A DNA stretch of 59,274 bases, taken from NCBI GenBank assembly GCA_903936705.1, contig CAIZWN010000034.1, forward strand, positions 1 through 59,274. Direction: 5' to 3'. Of the stretch, positions 9,117 to 18,028 are shown piece by piece (position 1 is the stretch's first letter; each line of letters starts with the position of its first letter). Made by a program: the position numbers and the translations under genes. The stretch comes from an uncultured Myxococcales bacterium. Lineage in GTDB: Bacteria; Myxococcota_A; UBA9042; DTJE01. The notes under the pieces were generated by a model. The model ran no database searches. It was not told where the DNA came from and was given only the letters and a program-made list of their open reading frames with translations.

Positions 9117-11405
9117 TTCTGCAAGGCGCATGAGGTATTCCTCGATCACCAGTCGGTCGCCCTCGTACAAAGCCAGGTCCATCGCCATCGAAAGCGCCAT
9201 ACGCGCCATCCTTGCATCCCCCGCCCACGTGGCAGCCTTTCCCAATGTCTTCCATGCCTCGGCGTCGAAGGGCCTGTCGTCCACACAGCCCGGGGCCACC
9301 GGCAACCCCAACGCCAGAGCGGCAGCCAGATCGTGGAATGCCTCTTCAAACTGCCCGACCGAATATAGCAGTCGCCCCGCAAGGTAACGCAGCACGGCAT
9401 CGTCCGGGACCTCGGCAGCGGCAGCAAGCAAGGCGTCCATCGCCTGACCGTCACCGCCGGCCAACGCCTCAAGCGTGGCATCGCGAGCCCGGGGAGGCAG
9501 ATCCAGCGCATGAAGGCGAGCGACAAGCGAACGCAGCTCGGGTCCATGATGGCGAACAGCCACAGCTGCGGATACCCATCCCGACTCCACGTCCGGGCCC
9601 GGGTCACGGCCGGCCACGCGAGCAGCGATGGCGCGCACGTCTCCGGCCGATACTCTGCCTGCCACTGACGGATCGGACGAGCTTCCGGCGCCCGCAAGGC
9701 CTGCCGCCAGATCCGCCACTCCCTTCAGGTCACCGGCCCGGGCCCTCAGCCTCAACAGTGCGCGACGCAAACCGACGGCGCCCGGATCGTGACGAACCGC
9801 GGCCTCAAGGCAGCTTTCAGCCCGATCCAGTTCGCCACGCTCCTCGGCCTCAATTGCATCTCCAACCATCCTGGCCACATCCACGGCACACCTGTGTCCA
9901 AGGACACCTGGTCCAAGGAACCTTCCGTATGCTCGTGCCATCAAATCAGCGGTGATCGCACCCCCAGCCACATCCCACAGGTACTGGCGCCACTCGTCCG
10001 CCAGCGCTTCCAACGTCAGCCCTGTTGCGGTTTCGAAAGTCTTGCCAGCAGCAATCGCCCTGAATGAATCGATCCCGTAGACGTCCTTGATGAAGGCTAT
10101 AAAGGACCCGGAAACAGTGTAGGCACGAGCCGGCGAAGCATTCAGGAACGATGCCGGCCCGAAAAGACCAGGCAGGTCATTAGCCACCCCGGCAAGCTCC
10201 ATTGCCAAAGCCCACTCGTGGTCTGAAGGCCCGTCGTCAGCAAATGAACACGCCTGCGCAATGCCCTCCACACGTGCCATGTCCGGAACGACGCCGAACT
10301 TGACGGGCATTCGCAGGAACCCGGGCGCCAACCGACCGGCAACGACATGGGCGATCTCGTGCTGCAGGACCGGGTCACCGACCGCAAGATCGGAAATATG
10401 AATCTCCCCCAGCCACGGCTTGGCCAGGTCCACCTGCCGCGCCCCGATCAGACGCGCCTTCTGAGCGTCATCACGGTAGATGTAGGCAATCAGAGGCGCG
10501 TCGGGCGACTCTCCAAGACATGCCGACGCCTGACGATACCTGAACCCGCAGTCCTTCAGCAGCAACGCCATCCGTGCCGGGTTTTCGGACGGGTCGTGGC
10601 GGATCGTGCACCACCGGTCGGAAACCTCGCCCGACAGAACAGTCTGAACGTTCTCCCTCGTCTCGCGAAAGCCCAGGTCCCCCGCGCGACCGAAAAGCGC
10701 CCAGCCGACCCCGAAACCGGCCGCCGCCAATGCCCACCATCGAGCCCGACGATCGATTCGCAAGCGAAGATCAATCGAGGTTATCGCGTCAACCAAAGCC
10801 CACAAGCCAACGGCAATCGCGATGCACATCGCACGAAATGCCAGGTATGGCGTCCCGACCTCCAGGCGAACGTCGTACAGCGGTCCGGGGAAGAAACCCA
10901 GGAACGGGGCGTAGAAGAAAACGGACGGCTCCCGGAAAAGGTCGACCACGGGCAGGATGAACGAGGCCACGAAAATCAGCGACCATGAAGCCACGGCCCA
11001 GCGCCGTCGCGGGATTGCAACGCCGACCAGAATGCCAGCGCAAGTCGCAAGGACTGCCGAGGCAAGCGGTCCAGCAGCATAGAAAGCCAGCCCGTATTGC
11101 CAATCGCACGGGCCGGCGAACATTGCGCTGGCAAGAATGCCAACCAGAGGCACCATCGACAGCAGGCCTGCGGCAACGAAGGCTCGGCCTCGGGCCGATG
11201 ACAAGGTCTTTCCACACTGGCGAGCCTCGGCTACCGCTGTAACCGCAAGCGATCCTGCGGCCATCGCCAGAAGGGGAGCAATGACGAGGCAGGCGTGAAA
11301 CGACAGGACGTCGAAGCCGGGAAGGAAAGAAAGGGCCAGGGAGACCAGCAAAAGAATCGCGCCCCAGGATGCAAAACGGCGTCGCAGCAAAGGTCTGCCA
11401 GCCAT
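9099..11405 (-). CDS. Membrane protein with MA-type metallopeptidase and TPR-like C-terminus
   Basis: The 768-residue protein has about 8 N-terminal hydrophobic segments. A soluble region carries H349-E350-I-A-H353 and, 27 residues after the second His, the E380-G-I-A pattern. This is the zinc-ligand layout of gluzincin peptidases of the peptidase-MA type. The C-terminal 250 residues are alanine-rich helical repeats resembling TPRs. A membrane-anchored protease acting on an envelope substrate is the natural inference; the substrate is unknown. It follows larE by 4 bp on the minus strand, so it is probably the last gene of that operon. Confidence 0.7.
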   Translation of the reverse strand: MAGRPLLRRRFASWGAILLLVSLALSFLPGFDVLSFHACLVIAPLLAMAAGSLAVTAVAEARQCGKTLSSARGRAFVAAGLLSMVPLVGILASAMFAGPCDWQYGLAFYAAGPLASAVLATCAGILVGVAIPRRRWAVASWSLIFVASFILPVVDLFREPSVFFYAPFLGFFPGPLYDVRLEVGTPYLAFRAMCIAIAVGLWALVDAITSIDLRLRIDRRARWWALAAAGFGVGWALFGRAGDLGFRETRENVQTVLSGEVSDRWCTIRHDPSENPARMALLLKDCGFRYRQASACLGESPDAPLIAYIYRDDAQKARLIGARQVDLAKPWLGEIHISDLAVGDPVLQHEIAHVVAGRLAPGFLRMPVKFGVVPDMARVEGIAQACSFADDGPSDHEWALAMELAGVANDLPGLFGPASFLNASPARAYTVSGSFIAFIKDVYGIDSFRAIAAGKTFETATGLTLEALADEWRQYLWDVAGGAITADLMARAYGRFLGPGVLGHRCAVDVARMVGDAIEAEERGELDRAESCLEAAVRHDPGAVGLRRALLRLRARAGDLKGVADLAAGLAGAGSSSDPSVAGRVSAGDVRAIAARVAGRDPGPDVESGWVSAAVAVRHHGPELRSLVARLHALDLPPRARDATLEALAGGDGQAMDALLAAAAEVPDDAVLRYLAGRLLYSVGQFEEAFHDLAAALALGLPVAPGCVDDRPFDAEAWKTLGKAATWAGDARMARMALSMAMDLALYEGDRLVIEEYLMRLAELPVNL

Positions 11406-11409
11406 CCAT

Positions 11410-12246
11410 TCACCCGTTCAGACGGCCGCTGCGAAATGGTTCAAGGTCCACGGTAACGTATGCAAATCCCGCCGCGTGGGCGGCCTTCACGACAGCTTCC
11501 CTGTCCGGGTCCATCGCCAGACGAGGCAGATCGGCCGACCGGACCTCTATTCGCACCATATCGCCGTGGAACCGAGCACGGAATTCGGCGTATCCAAGGT
11601 CGCGCAACGAGGACTCGATGGTCTCGACCTGCTTCAGCCTCTTTACGTCAATGGCCGTCCCATATGGAAAACGCGATGCCAGACATGGACTTGCCGGCCT
11701 GGCCCAGAAGGGTAAATGGTAGACATCACGGGCAAGAATGCGAACCTGTTCCTTGGTCAACCCTGCCGAAGCCAGGGGACTCAGGATGGCAAGCTCGCCC
11801 GCGGCAGTCCGGCCAGGTCGCCAGTCCGACATGTCATCCGAGGTGGTACCGTCGGCGACCGCGGCAAGGCCCAGTTCGCGCGCAACGGCCCAGGCCGTGC
11901 CGAAAACCTCCATCTTGCAGTAGTAGCAACGATCCTTCGGGTTTGAGGCGTACCTGGGGTCTTCGATTTCGTTCGTTTCACGGGTGACGAGGCGGATGCC
12001 CAGGGCAGCAGCAGCACGTTTTCCAGCCTCGAGGTCCCATGCCGGGTGCGAGGCCGAAACTGCCGTGTACGCCACGGCACGGTCCCCAAGAGTCTCCCTG
12101 GCCACAGCACACAGGAATCCCGAATCCAATCCCCCCGAAAAGCAGACAAGCATCCCGCCAGTAGAAAGCACCTGGGCCCTCACCACATCAAGACGCCCCA
12201 GCGATTCGGCATCGGGCGCCAAGCTCCCATCCTCATGTTCCGTCAT
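11410..12246 (-). CDS. larE: ATP-dependent sacrificial sulfur transferase LarE
   Basis: A 278-residue PP-loop enzyme. LarE adenylates and then thiolates the pyridinium dicarboxylate precursor of the nickel-pincer nucleotide cofactor. Visible motifs are the PP-loop SGGLDS (37-42), NPKDRCYYCK with C107 and C110, DGTTSDD, and PASPCLASRFPYG with C188. Three cysteines in this arrangement could ligate a [4Fe-4S] cluster, as in the Thermotoga-type enzyme, rather than a single sacrificial Cys; that is inference. The ATG at 12246 has GGAG about 9 nt upstream, and in-frame ATG 12264 is possible. larB, larC and larA are not in the window. Confidence 0.85.
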   Translation of the reverse strand: MTEHEDGSLAPDAESLGRLDVVRAQVLSTGGMLVCFSGGLDSGFLCAVARETLGDRAVAYTAVSASHPAWDLEAGKRAAAALGIRLVTRETNEIEDPRYASNPKDRCYYCKMEVFGTAWAVARELGLAAVADGTTSDDMSDWRPGRTAAGELAILSPLASAGLTKEQVRILARDVYHLPFWARPASPCLASRFPYGTAIDVKRLKQVETIESSLRDLGYAEFRARFHGDMVRIEVRSADLPRLAMDPDREAVVKAAHAAGFAYVTVDLEPFRSGRLNG

Positions 12247-12291
12247 CGGCAAATTCTCCACCATGGAACCCAAAGCTGTGTTGAAGAAAAC

Positions 12292-13515
12292 CTAGCGCTC
12301 ACGTCCGGCCAACTCGGCGACGACCTCGTCAAGCCCGACGTCGTTCTTGACCAGATACGCCAGCAGGAAATACATGACGTCCGCGGCTTCCCAGGCGATG
12401 TCGTCGCGGTTGCGAGCCGTCAGCAATTCGTACATCTCCTCGGTCAGCTTCCGGGGAATTCGATCGTCCTTTTCGAACAGGAACGACGTGTACGACCCAG
12501 GACGTGGATCCTGGCGCCTGGTCGCGATGATTTCATGCAAACGCTGAAGACCGAACTCGCGACCGCCATTGCCAAAGCACGAATAGATCCCCCGCGAGCA
12601 GGCGTTGCCAGCGGTATCCACGGTCAGGACGACTGCGTCGCGGCGGCATGACGCCACCGCCCGTGTCACCCGCGCCCCAGCAAGACCGTCACCATGGTCG
12701 GCCGGCGGCTCGGCGCAATTGCAAGCGAATGTCGCACAACCTGTTTCCAACGAAGTACGCAGACTGTCACAGGTGGAACACTCCAGTCGCAGAACCTGGC
12801 CAGCTCCGTCCACCACGACCGAGGAAACCCCTTCGGACGGAAAATCCAGGCAGGCAACGAACGCCTCTGCGGCGGTGAAGCGCCCCAACCTCAAGGCCGT
12901 TCCTGTCTCAACGTCCACGCCCATCCGATCAAGCTCGCGCACCTCCGCCACGGACCTGACGCCGCCCGAAACGGTCACAGGCAGGTTTGTCGCAGCGGCC
13001 AGTTCACGAACATGCTCCATTGGCAGACCAGCCATGGAACCTTCGCCCTCTACGAATGCACACGAGAACCCGGAACAATGCGGGGCCAGGATCTGCATAA
13101 CCTCGACCGGGGTCCTGCCGGTGCGCCGAGTCCATCCATCCGTCACTACATCCCACTCCAGCGCATCCACGGCCACCAGAACGCGGTTCCGCGGCAGCCT
13201 GGACAGGAATTCGCGCGACGCCGCGGTACCGATGATCACCTTGCGCGCGCCGGCACGCAGCATCCGCCTGGCCTTGTCCTCGTCCCGGATCCCGCCCCCG
13301 ACACGGCACGGAAATCGGCGCACCAGGCGGCGCAGCAGAACCTCGTTGTCCCCGCGTCCCAGCGCCGCATCCAGATCAACCACCGTGATTTCACCGACTC
13401 GTGACAGCTGCTCGGCCAGCCCCATAAGGTCGGCGCCCTCAATCGGTTCCCATCCACCGCCAGGCACGGCTCGAACGGGCTTTCCTTCCAGAACATCGAT
13501 GCCGGGAACAAGCAT
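12292..13515 (-). CDS. HisA-HisI-HisE three-domain fusion, HisA and HisI parts divergent
   Basis: A 407-residue protein. Residues 1-225 are a HisA-type (beta/alpha)8 barrel (GIDVLEG with D7, VVDLDAALG, VGGGIRDED, VSGGVRS, GTAL). The usual second catalytic Asp region (T-D-x-x-R-D-G-T) reads AFVEGEGSMAG. Residues 228-318 resemble HisI: the zinc cysteines remain (C290, C306, C313), but the DCDxD metal site reads SCRRD and the W-H-K-G-x-T-S-G-N motif is eroded. Residues 323-407 are HisE with its E-E-x-x-E (359-363) and E-x-x-D (377-380) metal residues intact. The ATG at 13515 has GGAGG 7 nt upstream. No other his gene is nearby. larE follows after a short gap. Confidence 0.8.
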   Translation of the reverse strand: MLVPGIDVLEGKPVRAVPGGGWEPIEGADLMGLAEQLSRVGEITVVDLDAALGRGDNEVLLRRLVRRFPCRVGGGIRDEDKARRMLRAGARKVIIGTAASREFLSRLPRNRVLVAVDALEWDVVTDGWTRRTGRTPVEVMQILAPHCSGFSCAFVEGEGSMAGLPMEHVRELAAATNLPVTVSGGVRSVAEVRELDRMGVDVETGTALRLGRFTAAEAFVACLDFPSEGVSSVVVDGAGQVLRLECSTCDSLRTSLETGCATFACNCAEPPADHGDGLAGARVTRAVASCRRDAVVLTVDTAGNACSRGIYSCFGNGGREFGLQRLHEIIATRRQDPRPGSYTSFLFEKDDRIPRKLTEEMYELLTARNRDDIAWEAADVMYFLLAYLVKNDVGLDEVVAELAGRER

Positions 13516-13706
13516 CGTCGATCCTCCAAGTAAGCAGGCCTCGTCGGACCCAGGTTGCCCCACGATCAACGCGGCGGCGTCATGTTATCATTCTTGGCAA
13601 ACTTCCGGGGCAGGGACATGAGACCAGCCTTGACGCTTCGTCCAATGTTCACTTCGCCCGCCGCAACCATCAAATCCATTTTGTCCAACGCGCACAGGGG
13701 GTTGCC

Positions 13707-14276
13707 GTGACCGATCCCGAGTCCCAGCCACCTCGTCGCGAACTCTCGGTGCACATGATCAGCGAGGAGATTCAAGCTGACGTCCGCGAGGCGACCGACG
13801 CACTTCGCGAACAGGTCCTGGCGGACGCAATACGCATTCAGAAGACTGCACGGCTGATGAGTCACGGGTTGGTGGCGGCGGTTCTAGTGACACACATGGC
13901 CGCCACTGCCCTGCTTACATGGATCGTGCTGGCCAACCCCGTGCCTCACCCCGGAATGTACCCGATGATGGGACTGGTATTGTGGCTGGTTCTTACAACC
14001 CGCTTCACCGCCATGATGAGCGGGCGAAAGGCGGCGGCCATACGTGGTTTGGTCATCAATCTTCTGCTGCACGCCTTCTGGATAGCCATCCTGGTAGATC
14101 AGATTCCTGCCCGCATGATTGCAGGCAACACAATGGTCCAGCGCGACCCATTGGTCTGGCTGGCGGCTCCAATCGCGCTTTACTGCGTCGCCCTTTGCGG
14201 AATGATCGTCCACTCATCCATGCGGCGCCGCCAAGATCAACCTGTCACTGCTGTCGATGCAGAAGCCGGGCGCTAG
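13707..14276 (+). CDS. Four-helix membrane protein of unknown function
   Basis: A 189-residue protein with a charged helical N-terminus (1-50) and four hydrophobic segments at about 54-75, 83-100, 111-130 and 148-169, ending in a short charged tail. No family was recognised. It begins with GTG, preceded by GGGGG about 6 nt upstream. It is divergent from the HisA-HisI-HisE gene across 190 bp. The pattern of hydrophobicity and the good start support a real gene; its function is open. Confidence 0.65.
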   Translation: MTDPESQPPRRELSVHMISEEIQADVREATDALREQVLADAIRIQKTARLMSHGLVAAVLVTHMAATALLTWIVLANPVPHPGMYPMMGLVLWLVLTTRFTAMMSGRKAAAIRGLVINLLLHAFWIAILVDQIPARMIAGNTMVQRDPLVWLAAPIALYCVALCGMIVHSSMRRRQDQPVTAVDAEAGR

Positions 14277-14332
14277 GAACCCGCAGCGCATGAAGCCCCG
14301 GGGCCAGCCACAGCTAAATCCGACCCCCAGGC

Positions 14333-15529
14333 CTAGGAAGTCAAAACTGTAATAGCAGTACCGTCGCCATACGAGGAAACACCCAGCGCGGCAGCCACCG
14401 TCGCGCCCATGTCAGCAAAGGTCGAACACAGTCCAAGGTCGCGCCCGCAGCCTGTGGAAATACCGGCATGCCATGCCAGCAACGGCACGTACTCGCGAGT
14501 GTGGTCCGTAGACCAGCCGGCCGTGGGGTCACAACCGTGATCAGCGGTAATCAGGACAAGGGTTTTTTCGCCGGCCGCCTCCAGAAGTGCCGGCAGGAAG
14601 GCATCAACCTCCTCGAGCGCGCTGGCATACCCGGCCGCATCACGCCGATGGCCGTAGACCATGTCGAAATCAACCAGGTTCGCAAAGACCAGACCCGGCT
14701 GGCCGCGCCGAAGAACCTCCTGGCACCGACGCAGCCCATCGGCGTTGCCCTCGGTATGAATGGATTCGGAGATCCCGCACCCGGCGAAGATGTCGGAGAT
14801 CTTTCCCACCCCAACGACCGGCAGTCCCGCTGCATTCAGTTGATCAAGTACCGTTGGACGTGGAGGGGTCATCGAGAAGTCCCGCCGGTTGTACGTGCGC
14901 GCAAAGTGGCCTTCACTCCCGATGAATGGCCGGGCAATGACGCGGGCCACCTGGAGCGGGTCCAGAAGGCGACGGGCTACCTCGCAAGCCGCGTACAGGC
15001 GCGGCAAGGGAACGGTTTCCTCGTGCGCCGCGACCTGGAAGACCGAATCGGCGCTGGTGTAAACTATCAAAGCCCCAGTCCGGCGGTGATCCTGGCCCCA
15101 ACGCTGGATGATCTCGGTGCCGCTGGCCGCGACGTTACCCATCCAATCGAACCCCGATTCCAGACGGAAGGCTTCCATCACATCAGCCGGGAAGCCGGTG
15201 TTCGTGAATGTGGCGAAGGCCTGTTCCAGGATGACCCCTGCCATTTCCCAGTGACCGGTCGTCGTGTCCTTGCCGGGAGAAGCCTCGGCCATTCTTGCGA
15301 AGAATCCATCCGGAGCGTCGACAGGCGGCACGCCGGCCACCTGGTGCAGATTGCCCAGTCCCAGGCGGCCCAGATTCGGCAGGCGCAGTCCACCCGCGGC
15401 CCTTGCCGTGTTTCCCAGCGTGTCGGCAGATGCATCGCCATAACGCCCGGCGTCGGGAAGCGCACCGATTCCCACGCTGTCCAATACCAGCCAGAAGACC
15501 CGTTCGAACGCCTTGTCCGTACTTCTCAT
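14333..15529 (-). CDS. deoB: Phosphopentomutase
   Basis: A 398-residue cytoplasmic enzyme that interconverts ribose/deoxyribose 1- and 5-phosphates in nucleoside salvage. It is an alkaline-phosphatase-superfamily metalloenzyme. Visible motifs are LVLDSVGIGALPDAG (first metal Asp), GKDTTTGHWEMAG with the phosphorylated Thr region, and ADHGCDPTAG with STDHTREYVP (metal His/Asp). The length matches the family. The ATG at 15529 sits just before the conserved start; a TTG at 15565 is open but less likely. It is divergent from the lipoprotein-purH-purD operon, so nucleotide salvage and synthesis lie back to back. Confidence 0.95.
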   Translation of the reverse strand: MRSTDKAFERVFWLVLDSVGIGALPDAGRYGDASADTLGNTARAAGGLRLPNLGRLGLGNLHQVAGVPPVDAPDGFFARMAEASPGKDTTTGHWEMAGVILEQAFATFTNTGFPADVMEAFRLESGFDWMGNVAASGTEIIQRWGQDHRRTGALIVYTSADSVFQVAAHEETVPLPRLYAACEVARRLLDPLQVARVIARPFIGSEGHFARTYNRRDFSMTPPRPTVLDQLNAAGLPVVGVGKISDIFAGCGISESIHTEGNADGLRRCQEVLRRGQPGLVFANLVDFDMVYGHRRDAAGYASALEEVDAFLPALLEAAGEKTLVLITADHGCDPTAGWSTDHTREYVPLLAWHAGISTGCGRDLGLCSTFADMGATVAAALGVSSYGDGTAITVLTS

Positions 15530-15665
15530 GGGCGGTATATTCGGCGCGAACCCGGCACCGGTCAATTCCGGGACGCCCGTGCGTGCATCGCAGGCCTGGA
15601 TGAACCCGGATCAGGATTTTGCCGTGTTCCCGAACTTACCGGCAAGCGGGCGATTTCGTGAGGCC

Positions 15666-16436
15666 ATGACAATGACGATTCGGGCGAGACGTTTCTTGAA
15701 GCTACCGACGATTCTTTGTTTTCTCCTTGCAACCGGGTCTACCGCCGTCGGATGCAGCGGGAAGACCGACTCCCCGGCAAAGGCGCCCCAGGCTGTGGCG
15801 GCGGCTGCGACCGAGGCGGCAAAGCCGGTCGAGCCCCCGAAGCCCGCACCCAAGCCCGAGCCGGTCTGGCCTGACCCGCTGCCATCAGGATGGAAGATTT
15901 TCAACGACTACGAGACAACATTTTCCCCACGCAAGACCATCTGGGGAGGTTACTGGGACAGTTGGGGATTCCGGGGCGGCAAGTGCGTGCTGACGACCGT
16001 GGACGATTCCGGCAGCAGGCGACTGAACGTGCAATTCGCGCTGCCGATGGACAATTCCCAGTGCGGAACCTTCGAGTATTTGGCTGGTGACAAGGGCAAG
16101 CCTAAACCCGTCGATATCAGCGGGTACGATGGAATCGCGTTCCTGCTGAAGTCGGGCGACGCCGACGATCACAAGGTACGTTTCGAAATCACGGAGCTGG
16201 ACCAGTACGACGCGGCTCTGCAGGGATACACCGGCGAGACGGCGCCCCTGACAGCCGGCAAGGAATGGGTGCGCCACGAAGTCCGTTTCGACAAGGTTTT
16301 GCACCCGATGTTCGACCGCAGGAAGGGCAAGCAGGTTGGCATCCGCATCGATCGGAAAGACCAGGGCTCCGGAGGGTCTGGGGTCGTCCTGATGGACAAT
16401 GTAACTTTCCTGACGAAGGGTGCGGGAACGCGATGA
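15666..16436 (+). CDS. Lipoprotein with carbohydrate-binding-like beta-sandwich domain
   Basis: The 256-residue protein has a lipobox TAVGC (C30) after a hydrophobic signal, then an Ala/Pro/Lys-rich linker (about 35-75). The C-terminal domain (about 80-256) has features of a galactose-binding-like or CIA30/CBM sandwich: NDYETTF, WGGYWDSWG, ISGYDGIAFLLKS, KVRFEITE and VVLMDNVTF. It probably binds a glycan or acts structurally at the envelope. It lies 22 bp before purH on the same strand, an unexpected partner for purine genes. The ATG at 15666 starts the signal peptide. Confidence 0.65.
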   Translation: MTMTIRARRFLKLPTILCFLLATGSTAVGCSGKTDSPAKAPQAVAAAATEAAKPVEPPKPAPKPEPVWPDPLPSGWKIFNDYETTFSPRKTIWGGYWDSWGFRGGKCVLTTVDDSGSRRLNVQFALPMDNSQCGTFEYLAGDKGKPKPVDISGYDGIAFLLKSGDADDHKVRFEITELDQYDAALQGYTGETAPLTAGKEWVRHEVRFDKVLHPMFDRRKGKQVGIRIDRKDQGSGGSGVVLMDNVTFLTKGAGTR

Positions 16437-16458
16437 GGCGTCCCCACCGGAGGAATTC

Positions 16459-18003
16459 ATGAAGCGTGCAATCGTAAGCGTATCGGACAAGACCGGTGTT
16501 GTTGACTTCTGCCGCGGCCTGGTGGACCTGGGGTTCCAGGTGGTCTCGACAGGCGGGACGTCTCGCAGCCTGCGCGAGGCTGGTGTACCTGTCACCGACG
16601 TATCGGACGTGACCGGCTTCCCCGAATGCCTGGACGGTCGGGTCAAGACGCTGCACCCGAAGGTGCTGGCAGGAGTCCTGGCCCGAGGCAACGCCGAAGA
16701 CCGCCACACCCTGCACGAGTTGCAGATCGAGTACGTTGACCTGGTGGCCGTCAACCTGTACCCGTTCCAGGCGACCATCGCCAAGCCCGGCGTGACCGAG
16801 GCCGAGGCGATCGAGAACATCGACATCGGCGGACCCACGATGATCCGCGCTGCGGCCAAGAACGCGGACCGCGTGACCGTCGTGGTGGACCCCGACGATT
16901 ATGCTGGGGTCCTGGACGAGTACCGGGCCAGCGGCGAGACCTCGGCGGCCACCAAGCGCCGCCTGATGATCAAGGTCTTTGCGATGACCGGCGCCTACGA
17001 CACCGCCGTGGCGTCGCACTTCGGCTCGGCCGGCGAGAACGGCGGGCTGCCTTCCGTGCTGTTCCTGGGCGGGACCAAGGCGCAGGATCTGCGATATGGC
17101 GAAAACCCGCACCAGCGGGCGGCCGTGTATCTGCCGGCTGGCGGGGCCACAGGCATCCTGGGCGCAATGCAGCGGCAGGGAAAGGCACTGTCCTACAACA
17201 ACCTGGTTGACATGGAGGCCGCCTGGCAGTTGGTGCGCGAGTTCGAAGGCTGCGCGGTGGCAATCATCAAGCACACGAACCCCAGTGGAGCAGGAACCGA
17301 CGCAACGTCACTGGCGGCAGCCTACGAAAAAGCTTTGGCGACCGACCCGGTGTCGGCCTTTGGTGGCATCGTCGCACTGAACCGCGAAGTGGACGAGGCA
17401 CTGGCAAAACGGATGTGCGAGCACTTCTACGAGGTCGTGCTGGCACCCAGGATGACGCCCGAAGCGCTGGCCGTGTTCGCCGCCAAGAAGAACCTGCGGG
17501 TGATGGAACTTGGCGAGACGTTCTTCGAGGCGTTCGCTCCAATGGTCGCCAAGCATGTCTCGGGCGGCCTGCTGGTCCAGGAGACCGACCCGCGCGCCGA
17601 CGAGGTACGTGGGGGCAAGGTCGTGACGCAGCGCGCTCCGACCGAGGAGGAGTGGGCCGCCCTGGACATGGCGTGGCGCGTCTGCAAGCACGTCAAGAGC
17701 AATGCGATCGTGTTCGCGCGCGCCGACAAGACGGCCGCAGTCGGCGCAGGCCAGATGAGCCGCGTTGACTCGGCGCGACTGGCGGCAGTAAAGGCGATGG
17801 ATCGCAAGGTGGACCTGAAGGGCACCTCGGTTGGCAGTGACGCCTTCTTCCCGTTCCCCGACGGTCTTGAAGAAGTTGCAAATGCCGGTGCGACCGCAGT
17901 GGCCCAGCCTGGAGGATCGGTCAAGGACGCTGACGTCATCGCGGCGGCCGACCGACTGGGCATAGCGATGGTCTTCACTGGCCGTCGCCATTTCAGACAC
18001 TGA
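16459..18003 (+). CDS. purH: Bifunctional AICAR formyltransferase / IMP cyclohydrolase
   Basis: A 514-residue enzyme for the last two steps of de novo IMP synthesis. The N-terminal MGS-like cyclohydrolase domain shows SVSDKTGVVDF, VSTGGTSRSL and GRVKTLHPKVLAGVL. The C-terminal transformylase domain shows DLRYGENPHQRA and IKHTNPSGAGT, with the catalytic Lys-His. The length is normal. The ATG at 16459 has GGAGG 6 nt upstream. purD follows 25 bp later, so the two are surely co-transcribed. Confidence 0.97.
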   Translation: MKRAIVSVSDKTGVVDFCRGLVDLGFQVVSTGGTSRSLREAGVPVTDVSDVTGFPECLDGRVKTLHPKVLAGVLARGNAEDRHTLHELQIEYVDLVAVNLYPFQATIAKPGVTEAEAIENIDIGGPTMIRAAAKNADRVTVVVDPDDYAGVLDEYRASGETSAATKRRLMIKVFAMTGAYDTAVASHFGSAGENGGLPSVLFLGGTKAQDLRYGENPHQRAAVYLPAGGATGILGAMQRQGKALSYNNLVDMEAAWQLVREFEGCAVAIIKHTNPSGAGTDATSLAAAYEKALATDPVSAFGGIVALNREVDEALAKRMCEHFYEVVLAPRMTPEALAVFAAKKNLRVMELGETFFEAFAPMVAKHVSGGLLVQETDPRADEVRGGKVVTQRAPTEEEWAALDMAWRVCKHVKSNAIVFARADKTAAVGAGQMSRVDSARLAAVKAMDRKVDLKGTSVGSDAFFPFPDGLEEVANAGATAVAQPGGSVKDADVIAAADRLGIAMVFTGRRHFRH

Positions 18004-18028
18004 ATAACCCTGGCCCTCGGAGGTCCGC

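Noticed and set aside
12605-13621. Long plus-strand open frame (338 codons) opposite the His fusion gene
   Set aside because: It is Ser/Thr/Arg/Pro-rich with no domain and mirrors the codon structure of the well-supported minus-strand gene; a GC-rich antisense shadow.
16437-16458. Purine riboswitch before purH
   Set aside because: The gap is only 22 bp and holds just a ribosome-binding site.
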